Source of the DNA: Youngiibacter multivorans
GTDB taxonomy: Bacteria > Bacillota > Clostridia > Clostridiales > Clostridiaceae
DNA: 64,000 nucleotides
Direction: 5' to 3'
Assembly: GCF_017873395.1 (NCBI RefSeq)
Contig: NZ_JAGGKC010000008.1
Span: forward strand, 59,084-123,083
Shown here in pieces: positions 33,948 through 42,873 of the stretch. The notes below the pieces were generated by a model. It had not been told where the DNA came from, ran no database searches, and saw nothing but the letters and a program-made list of their open reading frames with translations. Numbering within the stretch: the stretch's first letter is position 1; each line of letters opens with the position of its first letter. A program made the position numbers and the translations under genes.

Positions 33948-34049
33948 AAATATTGGGAGAGTTAAAAAACATGGCTTTGACAAGGAAATATCAGCATCCT
34001 GAGCAGTTTTTTTAACAAGCTTGTCAAGAATAAAACAGACTAGAATAAT

Positions 34050-34099
34050 AAATGCCGTGTGCAAAATTGCAATATCATGCATTTTTGCACACGGCATTT
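34050..34099. promoter_or_regulatory. long dyad: candidate activator binding site and regulator terminator
   Basis: A 17-bp perfect inverted repeat (arms AATGCCGTGTGCAAAA and complement) surrounds a 16-base centre that itself has TGCA repeats. Inside are two inverted copies, TGTGCAAAATTGCA and TGCATTTTTGCACA. It lies about 150 bases upstream of the sigma-54 start point, the usual enhancer distance, and 18 bases past the regulator stop, where it could also terminate transcription (tail TTTATTATTC). Confidence 0.7.
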
Positions 34100-34116
34100 T
34101 AGATTAAACCATTAGG

Positions 34117-35829
34117 CTAATTGACTTTTGATCTCTTCTTTTTTCTTGTTATGGTTGATTCATTTACAGATAACTCTGCGGCGGCCTTTCTGATTGAACC
34201 GTACTTTTCAATGGCATGCTCAATTATCTCTGCCTCTACCTCAGACATGATATCCTTTAGGCTCCTGCCAGAATCAAAGATATCACCTTTGTTGCTGGTA
34301 TTATTCCCCAGGAGTGGTTTCTTGCTTGCAGCAGATGTAAGTTCCTCTGGCAGGTCCTTTACAGTTATAAGACTGTGTTTTGAAAGAAGTATGAGTCTCT
34401 CGATAAGGTTCCTAAGCTCCCTGATATTGCCAGGCCACTCATATTCCTTAAGGAGGTTCATAGCTTCACCATCAATGATCTTCTTGCAGCCGTAGGTTGC
34501 ATTCAGTTCATCTACCATGTTCTTGGCGAGTATCGGGATATCCTCCTTCCTCTCCCGCAAGGCAGGTATTTCGATAGGTATGACATTCAGCCTGAAGTAA
34601 AGGTCTTCTCTGAAGAGCCCCTTTGACACAAGGTCCTTAAGGTTCCGGTTCGTTGCCGCTATGACCTGGGCATTGGTTTCGATGGGCTTCGTCCCGCCTA
34701 CCCTGTAAAACTTCTTTTCCTGAAGGACGTTAAGCAGCTTAGCCTGAAGCTGAACAGGCATGTCACCGATCTCATCAAGGAAGATGACACCATCCTTCGC
34801 TTCTTCGAACAATCCCTTCTTTGGCTTGTCAGCTCCTGTGAAGGATCCCTTTTCAAATCCGAACAGCTCGGATTCTATGAGGTTCTCAGGAATGGCGCTG
34901 CAGTTGATGTGGACAAAGCTGCCCCTGCAGCTGGACTTACTTAAGAATATGCATTTTGCAATCATCGATTTTCCTGTCCCGGATTCGCCTGTAAGCAGAA
35001 GCGGAAGGTCATAGTCTGCGACTGTCTCAATGACCTCCATCACAGATTCCATCTTTTCGCTTGAGTAGAGGCCTATGTTCAGCTTTTCAACAGCTTCGTT
35101 AAGCTTTAGCTTTGTAATATACTTCTTCTTGTTCCTGACCCTGTTCTCGGACAGCTCCTCGTAACGCCTGTTGAGCTCGTTAACGTTCCTAATGTTCGAG
35201 GTTATCCTGATCATCCTGCCATCATGGAACAGCGGCTTGGATGTCATTATCACTTCAGTCCCGTTGGAGAACCTTACGACAGAATCCCGTTCCTCCCCGC
35301 TCTTGATTACTTCCATTATGGAGCAGTAAGGGAAGAGGCCTTCAGCCTCAAGTTCATATATCGACCTGTTCATGATTTCAACATTCTCCAGGCCTGATAC
35401 CCTCTTGAAATTCTGGTTGAATGCCCTGATGATACCCTTGCCGTTAGTTATCATGACTGAATCATCATAGCAGTCTATGAATGACTGAAGCTTTATAAGG
35501 CTTTCACCAATCTCGCACCAAGCCTGCATTACATCCTTAAACTCAAAAATGTCATTCAGAAGAACCTTGACGTTATCCTTTTCCTTCTTGATGAATTGAA
35601 GCAGGAACCTGTCCTCGAACGATGTCTTGGCAATCCTCTTATCTATATTGTCTCTTAGCCAGCTTGCGCTGAACCAGGGCAGCACATCAGTAAGAATATC
35701 TCCATTCTTTATGTATTTGAAATAGCTTACAGACTTGTCGTTGAAGTCAGTTATTCTTCCTTGCCCGTCAACTTCGATATAAGCCCAGGAGTCATCTGTC
35801 CTTATATTAATCAGGTTATCATCGTACAT
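34117..35829 (-). CDS. sigma-54-dependent PAS/AAA/Fis transcriptional activator
   Basis: 570 residues. An N-terminal region (1-110), a PAS domain (about 115-215, DSVMITNGKGIIRAFNQNF), then the AAA+ core: Walker A GESGTGKS at 281-288, GSFTGA loop at 328-333 (Ser replaces the usual Ala of GAFTGA), Walker B VIFLDE at 348-353. The C-terminal helix-turn-helix (YGSIRKAAAELSVNESTITRKKK) is followed by the stop. PAS instead of a receiver domain suggests direct sensing of a small molecule. It sits just upstream of the sigma-54 promoter and is its likely activator. Confidence 0.93.
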   Translation of the reverse strand: MYDDNLINIRTDDSWAYIEVDGQGRITDFNDKSVSYFKYIKNGDILTDVLPWFSASWLRDNIDKRIAKTSFEDRFLLQFIKKEKDNVKVLLNDIFEFKDVMQAWCEIGESLIKLQSFIDCYDDSVMITNGKGIIRAFNQNFKRVSGLENVEIMNRSIYELEAEGLFPYCSIMEVIKSGEERDSVVRFSNGTEVIMTSKPLFHDGRMIRITSNIRNVNELNRRYEELSENRVRNKKKYITKLKLNEAVEKLNIGLYSSEKMESVMEVIETVADYDLPLLLTGESGTGKSMIAKCIFLSKSSCRGSFVHINCSAIPENLIESELFGFEKGSFTGADKPKKGLFEEAKDGVIFLDEIGDMPVQLQAKLLNVLQEKKFYRVGGTKPIETNAQVIAATNRNLKDLVSKGLFREDLYFRLNVIPIEIPALRERKEDIPILAKNMVDELNATYGCKKIIDGEAMNLLKEYEWPGNIRELRNLIERLILLSKHSLITVKDLPEELTSAASKKPLLGNNTSNKGDIFDSGRSLKDIMSEVEAEIIEHAIEKYGSIRKAAAELSVNESTITRKKKRSKVN

Positions 35830-36202
35830 AATATCACTCCGTGTTTTTTAGAATCATTTGAAGCTGGTAATCCGACAATTGGCAGCATTATTCGTGCGAA
35901 TTTCGATATAAGTTACAGATGATTAATCTGATACTTATAATATTGCCAATATGATAACAATATTTCTGATATAAATTAACTATGTATGAAATTATTGGAA
36001 AAAAATTAACCACAGTCAATAAATTATCACATATTCTGGGCGAATTTGCACTACCTGGACTATTCTTTAATGCAAATATAAGAAGGTGATTTTGCAGTTC
36101 AGTGCAATATAACACATCATCAGGTAAAATTAGGAAAGTACGCACACTGAAGGATATTATACTTTTTTGGTCATAAGCCGAGCCGCGGCATACTGCAGCG
36201 CT
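35830..36202. other. AT-rich regulatory gap between the activator gene and ndk
   Basis: No gene recognised. Two dyads stand out: CAGAT-GATTA-ATCTG near 35917-35931 and ATATTG-C-CAATAT at 35940-35952, both upstream of the activator start and possible operators. No other structure seen. Confidence 0.4.
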
Positions 36203-36230
36203 TTGACTCTGTCTACTCTTGTGGTACAAT
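36203..36230 (+). promoter_or_regulatory. promoter of ndk
   Basis: TTGACT, 16-base spacer, TACAAT preceded by TGG (extended -10). Confidence 0.7.
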
Positions 36231-36289
36231 CGGTTTAAACGCTTTCAGCGAAGGCTGAAGTAGAAACCTAGGATATGGAGTTGACGCGT

Positions 36290-36697
36290 ATGGAGAAGAC
36301 ACTGGTGCTCATAAAGCCGGATGCGGTTGAGCGCAGCCTTATAGGCAATATCATTTCCCTCTATGAGAAGAACGGACTGAAGGTCATGGCACTCAAGCTT
36401 GTACATGCAGGGAGACCAGAGGCTGAGGAGCACTATAAGGAGCACTTTGGCAGACCCTACTATGATAATCTTATCAGTTATATCACAAGGTCCCCTCTTG
36501 TTGCATTGGTCCTTGAAGGGGAAGATGCCATTTCAAGGGTAAGGGAGATAAACGGGAAGACAGATCCCAGGCAGGCTGCAGAAGGAACTGTCCGTGCTCT
36601 TTATGGATTAAGCATGTCAGAAAACACAGTGCATGCATCTGACAGTTTAGAAAGCGCCAGGCGCGAGGCTGAAGTATGGTTCGGGCCAGGAAAATAG
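36290..36697 (+). CDS. ndk: nucleoside diphosphate kinase
   Basis: 135 residues. MEKTLVLIKPDAVERSLIGNIISLYE is the conserved N-terminus and NTVHASDS carries the phosphorylated His (about residue 113). It equalises NTP and dNTP pools. The start is the Met with GGAG 9 bases upstream; a Met five codons earlier extends beyond the family N-terminus and has poor spacing. Monocistronic with its own promoter and terminator. Confidence 0.95.
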   Translation: MEKTLVLIKPDAVERSLIGNIISLYEKNGLKVMALKLVHAGRPEAEEHYKEHFGRPYYDNLISYITRSPLVALVLEGEDAISRVREINGKTDPRQAAEGTVRALYGLSMSENTVHASDSLESARREAEVWFGPGK

Positions 36698-36714
36698 TAT
36701 CATAGAACTGAAAA

Positions 36715-36742
36715 AAGAAGCACCCAATCGAGGGTGCTTCTT
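36715..36742. terminator. bidirectional terminator between ndk and plsY
   Basis: AAGAAGCACCC pairs with GGGTGCTTCTT, loop of 6. On the minus strand TTTTTTCAG follows (for plsY), on plus TTCC. Confidence 0.88.
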
Positions 36743-36755
36743 CCAGTTGCGCGTA

Positions 36756-37391
36756 TTATTTCTTCTTGTGCTTGTTTACCGCATGCCTGAGTCCATGTTC
36801 AGTACCTGCCATGATCCTCTTGAAATTTGGAATGTGCTTCCAGACGCTTACTGCCCACAGGAGCAAGGATATCATAACGCTCGGTAAGCCATGACCAAGG
36901 ACTATTGCGCTGACCACTCCCGAGGTAATCAGTACCAGGGTTCCGATAGCAATGTGGTCTGTAACAACTGTTACTATTGTAGTCAGGAGTATTCCTGCGA
37001 AGCCCAGCAAAGGATTTATGCCAAGAAGCATTCCAGCATAAGATGCGGTGCCTTTCCCGCCCTTGAACCTCATGAAGAATGGGAAGTCATGCCCAAGGAT
37101 CACCGCTGCACCGTTAAGGTACATCGGGAAATATCCCTGTTCAACAAACCCTGTCGCCATGAGGCTTCTGACAATCATGACTGAAAGAAAAGCCTTGGCA
37201 ATGTCAAGAAGCGCAACAGCCACACCCCAGCTCCAGCCGAAAGAGACTGCTGCGTTTGATGCCCCCGAATTTCCGAAGCCAAGTTCCCGTATGTCGACTT
37301 TCTTGAAAACCCTGCCAAGTATGTACGCTGATTGTAGATTGCCGAGCAGATAGCCTATCAATATTATTACCGCATAATTCAAGGAAAGCAC
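36756..37391 (-). CDS. plsY: PlsY-type glycerol-3-phosphate acyltransferase
   Basis: 211 residues with about five transmembrane helices. The three PlsY motifs are present: the first after GYLLGNLQSAYILGR, the second as RELGFGNSGASNAAVSFGW, the third as GHDFPFFMRFKGGKGTAS. In most PlsY proteins the second motif reads GSGNPGATN; here Ser replaces Pro and Phe the first Ser. It transfers acyl from acyl phosphate to glycerol 3-phosphate at the membrane, the first step of phospholipid synthesis. No plsX lies in the window. It follows rimO by 14 bases. Confidence 0.82.
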   Translation of the reverse strand: MLSLNYAVIILIGYLLGNLQSAYILGRVFKKVDIRELGFGNSGASNAAVSFGWSWGVAVALLDIAKAFLSVMIVRSLMATGFVEQGYFPMYLNGAAVILGHDFPFFMRFKGGKGTASYAGMLLGINPLLGFAGILLTTIVTVVTDHIAIGTLVLITSGVVSAIVLGHGLPSVMISLLLWAVSVWKHIPNFKRIMAGTEHGLRHAVNKHKKK

Positions 37392-37405
37392 CCCCGCATA
37401 TTATA

Positions 37406-38737
37406 TTATTGGACTTCAATCTCTCCATAAAGGTCATATTCTGTTGCATCAGTAATCTTGGTCCTGACATAAGAGCCGGCGATCAGCTCTTCATCTGTTT
37501 CGATATAGACAAGTCCGTCGATTTCAGGAGCCATTTCAGCTGTCCTTCCATACCATCCGTTTTCATCCAGACCTTCTATAAGAACATCATACACCCTGCC
37601 GACCTTCAAGGTGTTGACTGCTTTAGATATTCCCTGTTGAAGAGACATTATGACGTCCCTCCTCTGATCCTTGACAGCCTTCTTTACCTGACCTTTCATA
37701 AGGGCAGCCGGAGTTCCTTCCTCCTTGGAGTAGGTGAATACTCCGAGTTTGTCGAATTTGACATCCTCCACGAAATCTACAAGCTCCTGGAATTCCTCAT
37801 CGGTTTCCTGAGGGAATCCGACGATGAGAGATGTCCTCAGGACAATTTCTGGGATTTCTTTCCTGAGCTTAGTGATCAGATCAGTGATAGTCTTCCTGGT
37901 TGTCATTCTGGCCATCCTTTTGAGCACTGAATCAGATATGTGCTGTATTGGAAGGTCAAGGTACTTAACTACCTTTTCATTGTCCCTAAGCTCATATATC
38001 AGCTCGTCATCGAACTCTTCGGGATAAAGGTAAAGGACCCGGATCCACTTTATGCCTTCTATCTCCTTGAGCCTTCCAAGGAGTTCAGGCAGGGTTTTCT
38101 TTCCATATATGTCGGTGCCGTATCTGGTCGTATCCTGAGCCACAAGTATAAGCTCAGTGGTGCCGCTTTCTGCGAGAAGTGCAGCTTCCTTCAGGATATG
38201 GTCCATTTCCCTGCTCCTGTACTTTCCCCTGATCTTTGGGATTATACAGTATGTGCAGAAGTTGCTGCAGCCTTCGGAGATCCTGAGATAAGCGGTCTGG
38301 CCGAAGCCTGTGGTAATCACCCTTTCACCTTCGTTGATGCCTGCATCCGAATAGTCGAGCATCATGATCTTCTCCCTGGTGTTTATGAACTTCTCAACAT
38401 AGGTGTCGAGAAAACCGTAGTTGTTGACTCCAAGGATGACGTCAAGCTCAGGCATAAGTGTAAGGAGCTCCTCTCCATATCTCTGGGTCAGGCAGCCTGT
38501 CGCCATAAGCAGCTTGCAGCTATGGGACTTCTTGTATTCAGCCATCTCAAGGATGGTATCTATCGATTCCTGCTTCGAGCTTTCGATGAACCCGCATGTG
38601 TTGACTATTATAATCTCAGCCTCAGACGGATCCTCGGTGAGGATATACTTGTCTCTAAGCATTCCCAGCATAATTTCAGAGTCTATCCTGTTCTTGTCGC
38701 AGCCGAGGCTCACGAGACCTATCTTGTATTTTTCCAA
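37406..38737 (-). CDS. rimO: ribosomal protein S12 methylthiotransferase RimO
   Basis: 443 residues. N-terminal UPF0004 domain with cysteines at GLVSLGCDKNRIDSE, NTCGFIESSKQESID and GCLTQRY; radical SAM motif CSNFCTYCIIPKIRGKYRSR; C-terminal TRAM domain (VLIEGLDENGWYGRTAEMAPEIDGLVYIE). RimO adds a methylthio group to an Asp of S12; the SLGCxKNxxDSE motif separates it from MiaB/MtaB. First gene of a rimO-plsY operon. Confidence 0.95.
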   Translation of the reverse strand: MEKYKIGLVSLGCDKNRIDSEIMLGMLRDKYILTEDPSEAEIIIVNTCGFIESSKQESIDTILEMAEYKKSHSCKLLMATGCLTQRYGEELLTLMPELDVILGVNNYGFLDTYVEKFINTREKIMMLDYSDAGINEGERVITTGFGQTAYLRISEGCSNFCTYCIIPKIRGKYRSREMDHILKEAALLAESGTTELILVAQDTTRYGTDIYGKKTLPELLGRLKEIEGIKWIRVLYLYPEEFDDELIYELRDNEKVVKYLDLPIQHISDSVLKRMARMTTRKTITDLITKLRKEIPEIVLRTSLIVGFPQETDEEFQELVDFVEDVKFDKLGVFTYSKEEGTPAALMKGQVKKAVKDQRRDVIMSLQQGISKAVNTLKVGRVYDVLIEGLDENGWYGRTAEMAPEIDGLVYIETDEELIAGSYVRTKITDATEYDLYGEIEVQ

Positions 38738-38782
38738 AAATCATTCCTCCAAAGGGTAAACCAGATTGTATTCAACCAAAAT

Positions 38783-38811
38783 ATTATATCCCAAACCCTT
38801 CATATTTCCAA
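38783..38811 (-). promoter_or_regulatory. promoter of rimO-plsY
   Basis: Minus strand TTGGAA, 17-base spacer, TATAAT, about 40 bases before the rimO start. Confidence 0.7.
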
Positions 38812-38888
38812 CATTATTTTGGTCTAGGCACGTTTTATATTATTTTACTTTTAGGCAGGCAATACAACCGGAACATATCCGCACAAAT

Positions 38889-38920
38889 GCAAAAATGGAA
38901 AAGGGATGCCAGTGCATCCC
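38889..38920 (-). terminator. terminator of the fab-acc operon
   Basis: GGGATGC-ACTG-GCATCCC on the minus strand followed by TTTTCCATTTTTGC, directly after the accA stop. Confidence 0.85.
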
Positions 38921-38929
38921 ATTGGAGCC

Positions 38930-39727
38930 CTAGGCATCCCATTTTCCGATTCCGAAGGATCTGAACCTGTTGTATCTTGCTTCCACAAGTGCATCGTCTG
39001 TTTCTGACTTTGCCTTGTCGATGAAGGTTCTTATTATTCCGGACATGTCCCTGACTACCAGATTGAAGTCCTTGTCTATTCCGCCGTACTCCGGGACTAT
39101 ACCTTCGATCACTCTCAGCTTCAGAAGCTCATCGGAGGTTATCTTCATGATCTCACTGGCTTCCTTCGCCTTTGAGGCATCCTTGTAAAGTATCGATGAG
39201 AAGCCTTCTGGTGACAGTATGGAGTATATCGAATTCTCAAGCATGTATACCTGGTCTCCGACTGCTAGAGCCAAAGCTCCACCGCTTCCACCCTCACCGG
39301 TGATGAAGCTTATGATAGGGGTCTTCACTGTTGCCGTTTCAAAAAGGCACCTTGCGATTGCCTCTCCCTGTCCCCTTTCCTCAGCCTCCACAGCGCAGCC
39401 TGCACCCTTGGTGTCTATGAGGATTATGACAGGCCTTTTGAACTTCTCAGCCTGCCTGATGAGCCTGAGAGCCTTTCTGTAGCCTTCCGGATTAGGATTG
39501 CCGAAGTTCCTGATTATATTCTCTTCAAGTGTCTTTCCTCTCTGGATTGCGACCACAGTCACAGGAGTTCCCATGAAGAAGCCTACGCCGCCTATTACTG
39601 CACCGTCTTCCTTGAACAGCCTGTCTCCCTTGAACTCCATGAAGCCATCTATCATGGCGTTTATGAAGTCAAGGGGAAGCGGCCTGTGCTTGTCTCTTGC
39701 CTTTTGTACCTTTTCCCATGCACCCAT
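38930..39727 (-). CDS. accA: acetyl-CoA carboxylase carboxyltransferase subunit alpha
   Basis: 265 residues. Crotonase-fold carboxyltransferase half: RDKHRPLPLDFINAMIDGFMEFKGDRLF, GKTLEENIIRNFGNPNPEGYRKALRL and ITGEGGSGGALALAVGD. With AccD it moves CO2 from carboxybiotin to acetyl-CoA. Lacks the long N-terminal extension of the E. coli protein, usual for Clostridia. Starts right after the accD stop; last gene of the operon. Confidence 0.96.
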   Translation of the reverse strand: MGAWEKVQKARDKHRPLPLDFINAMIDGFMEFKGDRLFKEDGAVIGGVGFFMGTPVTVVAIQRGKTLEENIIRNFGNPNPEGYRKALRLIRQAEKFKRPVIILIDTKGAGCAVEAEERGQGEAIARCLFETATVKTPIISFITGEGGSGGALALAVGDQVYMLENSIYSILSPEGFSSILYKDASKAKEASEIMKITSDELLKLRVIEGIVPEYGGIDKDFNLVVRDMSGIIRTFIDKAKSETDDALVEARYNRFRSFGIGKWDA

Positions 39728-40600
39728 CTAATTTCTCCTGTGTATCATGAGGAGTCTGTGAAGGTAATCCTTCAGGTCCTCACGCTTTACTATCGCATCA
39801 AGGAAGCCGTGCTCCAGCAGAAACTCTGCGCTTTGGAAATCCTCAGGCAGCTTCTGCCTTATGGTTCCTTCAATTACTCGCCTGCCTGCGAAGCCTATGA
39901 GCGTTCCGGGTTCCGCAATTATGATGTCTCCGAGCATCGCGAATGACGCGGTGACTCCACCTGTAGTCGGGTCTGTCGGAACTGATACGTACAGAAGACC
40001 TTCATCCGAATGCCTCTTGAGCACTGCGGATACCTTGGCCATCTGCATCAGGGACATTATCCCCTCCTGCATCCTTGCTCCACCGGAAGCGGAAAATATG
40101 ACTAGCGGAAGCTTGTAGAATATCGCAAACTCTATGAGAGAAGCCAGCTTCTCACCTACGGCTGTTCCCATTGAGCCCATCATGAAGCCTGGCTCCATTA
40201 CTCCTATGGCAGTCCTGATGCCTTCTATGTTTCCATATCCTGTTATGACAGCTTCCTTGAGGCCTGAGTTTTTCCTGGAGCTTTCCAGCTTGTTTTCATA
40301 ACCCGGAAATCCGAGTGGATCGTTGCCGACTATGTTCTCATTGATTTCCCTGAAGGTATCATTATCTACTACGAGGTTGATCCTTGCATGAGCTCCAAGC
40401 CTGTGGTATGCTCCGCACTTCGGACAGACTCCGTGATTTTTCTCGAGGTCATCCGTTATTATGAATTTGTCGCACTTCACGCATTTGGTCCATAGACCTT
40501 CAGGAATCGAAGGTGCTGAAGCGGCTGCTTCGGCACCTCTATCAATATCCTCCTGAGGAGGAAGCGTGAAGTACTGCTTGTTTTTCTTAAAGATTCCCAT
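39728..40600 (-). CDS. accD: acetyl-CoA carboxylase carboxyltransferase subunit beta
   Basis: 290 residues. The zinc ribbon CVKC ... CPKC (about residues 40-62) and the crotonase-fold core (GFMMGSMGTAVGEKLASLIEFA, FSASGGARMQEGIMSLMQMAK) are intact. Its start overlaps the accC stop in TAATG. Partner of AccA. Confidence 0.96.
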   Translation of the reverse strand: MGIFKKNKQYFTLPPQEDIDRGAEAAASAPSIPEGLWTKCVKCDKFIITDDLEKNHGVCPKCGAYHRLGAHARINLVVDNDTFREINENIVGNDPLGFPGYENKLESSRKNSGLKEAVITGYGNIEGIRTAIGVMEPGFMMGSMGTAVGEKLASLIEFAIFYKLPLVIFSASGGARMQEGIMSLMQMAKVSAVLKRHSDEGLLYVSVPTDPTTGGVTASFAMLGDIIIAEPGTLIGFAGRRVIEGTIRQKLPEDFQSAEFLLEHGFLDAIVKREDLKDYLHRLLMIHRRN

Positions 40601-41943
40601 TAGTCATCCCACCTAATTTCGTCAAGCGTCGCAGTGTGGTATTCACCTGTTAGGAAGAAGTCGCTTCTCAGTATCCTCTCCTGGTATTCCACATTGGTCT
40701 TGATGCCTTCAATTGTAAGCTCGTCAAGTGCGCTCTTCATCTTGCTGATAGCGTCATCCCTGTCCTTGCCGTGGACTATGAGCTTGGCTACCATTGAGTC
40801 ATAGAATGGAGGTATGGTAAAGCCGCTATAGACTCCACTGTCTACCCGCACTCCGTTTCCTGACGGAAAGTGAACGAATGTAAGCTTGCCTGGACATGGA
40901 GCAAAGTTGTTCCATGGGTCTTCGGCATTGATCCTGCATTCTATGGAATGACCCTTGAATTCGATTGATTCCTTTGTAACAGAAAGGGCTTCGCCAAGGG
41001 CTATCCTTATCTGCTCCTTGATCAGGTCTACTCCTGTCACCATTTCAGTCACCGGATGCTCGACCTGGATCCTGGTATTCATCTCCATGAAGTAGAACTC
41101 GTCGTCTGAACCTAAAAGGAACTCTACTGTTCCAGCTCCAAGATAGTCAGACGCAACAGCGCATGCTATGGCGGCAGCCCCCATCCTGTCCCTGAGCTCT
41201 GATGTCAGAGCTGGCGATGGAGTCTCCTCAAGCACTTTCTGTTTCCTTCTCTGAAGGGAGCAATCCCTCTCGCCGAGATGAACTGTATTCCCGAAGCTGT
41301 CCCGGAGTATCTGGAATTCGATATGTCTCGGGCTTTTTATGAACTTCTCTATGTATACACCGTCTTCACCGAAATTGACCATGGCTTCCTTCTTGGCGGA
41401 CATCATGGCATCCTTCAGCTCTTCACGTCTGGTGACTATCCTTATACCCTTGCCGCCGCCGCCCGAGGATGCCTTGACGAGAACTGGATATCCCATAACC
41501 TCAACGATGGCTTCAGCCTCCTCATAGGTTGCAACATCTCCGTCCGATCCCGGTACTACCGGAACTCCGGCATTTTTGGCTGTTGCCTTCGCCATGGACT
41601 TGTCACCCATAAGGGATATAGTCCTTTCGGACGGTCCGACGAAAGTGATGCCGCATTCGTTGCAGAGCCTTGCAAACAGGGGATTCTCCGAGAGGAACCC
41701 GTATCCTGGATGTATGAGGTTCGCTCCGGTCAATACCGCAACGGAAAGGATGTTCTCCATATTGAGGTAGCTGTCCTTCGAGTAGTTTTTGCCAATACAG
41801 TACGATTCATCAGCAAGCTTGACATGGAGCGACTCCCTGTCAGCCTCCGAATGGACGGCTACCGTGGCTATTCCCATTTCTCTGGCTGCCCTCAGTATCC
41901 TGAGAGCTATTTCGCCCCTGTTGGCGATAAGTAGTTTGTTCAT
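40600..41943 (-). CDS. accC: biotin carboxylase
   Basis: 447 residues, normal. ATP-grasp enzyme: MNKLLIANRGEIALRILRAAREMG, ASSGGGGKGIRIV glycine loop, EMNTRIQVEHPVTEMVTG catalytic stretch. Carboxylates the biotin of AccB. I start at the ATG beginning MNKLL; a GTG four codons upstream overlaps the AGGTGAG ribosome site. Confidence 0.97.
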   Translation of the reverse strand: MNKLLIANRGEIALRILRAAREMGIATVAVHSEADRESLHVKLADESYCIGKNYSKDSYLNMENILSVAVLTGANLIHPGYGFLSENPLFARLCNECGITFVGPSERTISLMGDKSMAKATAKNAGVPVVPGSDGDVATYEEAEAIVEVMGYPVLVKASSGGGGKGIRIVTRREELKDAMMSAKKEAMVNFGEDGVYIEKFIKSPRHIEFQILRDSFGNTVHLGERDCSLQRRKQKVLEETPSPALTSELRDRMGAAAIACAVASDYLGAGTVEFLLGSDDEFYFMEMNTRIQVEHPVTEMVTGVDLIKEQIRIALGEALSVTKESIEFKGHSIECRINAEDPWNNFAPCPGKLTFVHFPSGNGVRVDSGVYSGFTIPPFYDSMVAKLIVHGKDRDDAISKMKSALDELTIEGIKTNVEYQERILRSDFFLTGEYHTATLDEIRWDD

Positions 41944-41955
41944 AGTATTTCTCAC

Positions 41956-42378
41956 CTATCCTAGTACGAAAAGCAGTTCTCCTTCACAGACAACCTCGCC
42001 ATTGACGAAGGCCTTGCCTGTACCTTTTCCGAATGTGCTTTTCAGCTTTGTGATGTTTACCTCGAGGGTCAGGGTGTCTCCAGGCCTTACCTGCTTTCTG
42101 AACTTGACCTTGTCAAGTCCGGCAAAGAACGGCATTTTACCCTTCATCGATTCCATTGAGAGTATTCCCACAGCACCGGTCTGCGCCATGGCTTCAACTA
42201 TCAGGACTCCGGGCATTACCGGATGCTCCGGATAGTGTCCCCTGAAGAAGTCCTCGTTCATGGTTACGTTCTTTATGGCCCTGCAGTATTCACCAGGTCT
42301 GACCTCATCTACCCTGTCAATCAGCAGGAAAGGCTGCCTGTGGGGGATTGTCTTCATGATTTCATTGATATCCATCAT
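41956..42378 (-). CDS. fabZ: 3-hydroxyacyl-ACP dehydratase FabZ
   Basis: 140 residues. Hotdog enzyme with the signature IPHRQPFLLIDRV and FFRGHYPEHPVMPGVLIVEAMAQTGAV (catalytic His and Glu). It dehydrates 3-hydroxyacyl-ACP. No FabA/FabM-type isomerase is in the operon. GGAGGACTAG lies upstream of two adjacent Met codons. Confidence 0.97.
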   Translation of the reverse strand: MMDINEIMKTIPHRQPFLLIDRVDEVRPGEYCRAIKNVTMNEDFFRGHYPEHPVMPGVLIVEAMAQTGAVGILSMESMKGKMPFFAGLDKVKFRKQVRPGDTLTLEVNITKLKSTFGKGTGKAFVNGEVVCEGELLFVLG

Positions 42379-42381
42379 TTT

Positions 42382-42873
42382 CTAGTCCTCCTTTATCTGA
42401 AAGAGGGCTTTTCCGAAATCAACCATCTCTCCGTCTTTAGGGAGTACCGCCATAATCATCCCGGAATATGGCGATTTTATCTCATTCATTATCTTCATCG
42501 CTTCAATTATGCAAAGGGTGTCACCCTTTTTCACCATGTCTCCGACGCTGACAAAAGACTTTTCGCCTTCTGCAGGCCTGGAATAGAAGCTGCCGACTAT
42601 CGGGCTTGTGACTTCTGTATATACAGCATCGTCAGAACCCTTGTCTGCAGGTGCATAGGATACAGGACCGCTTGAAAGTGCTGGCACCGTCACGTCAGCC
42701 TCTGATGATCCATCCTCACTTGCTGAAGCCTTCTTGTCAGACTTATGCTTTCTCTCAGGCTTTTCCTTAAGTCTCGACACTGAGAGGGAGTCACCCTTAA
42801 GCTTTACCTTAAGCTCTGTGAAATCTGATTTTTCGAAGGTTTCAAGGAGCTTAAGAAGATCTCCGAGTTCCAT
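42382..42873 (-). CDS. accB: biotin carboxyl carrier protein
   Basis: 163 residues. A conserved N-terminal helix (MELGDLLKLLETFEKSDFTELKVK), a Ser/Ala/Asp linker, and the C-terminal biotinyl domain ending with EAMKIMNEI, where the Lys is biotinylated. The start shares one base with the fabF stop (TAATG); GGGAGGGG lies 5 bases upstream. Confidence 0.95.
   Translation of the reverse strand: MELGDLLKLLETFEKSDFTELKVKLKGDSLSVSRLKEKPERKHKSDKKASASEDGSSEADVTVPALSSGPVSYAPADKGSDDAVYTEVTSPIVGSFYSRPAEGEKSFVSVGDMVKKGDTLCIIEAMKIMNEIKSPYSGMIMAVLPKDGEMVDFGKALFQIKED

Noticed and set aside
37940..38827. Open frame of 295 codons on the plus strand opposite rimO
   Set aside because: It is antisense to a fully conserved RimO, has no ribosome site and no recognisable domain; an echo of codon bias.
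41278..41934. Open frame of about 218 codons on plus opposite accC
   Set aside because: Antisense shadow of biotin carboxylase, no start site or domain.
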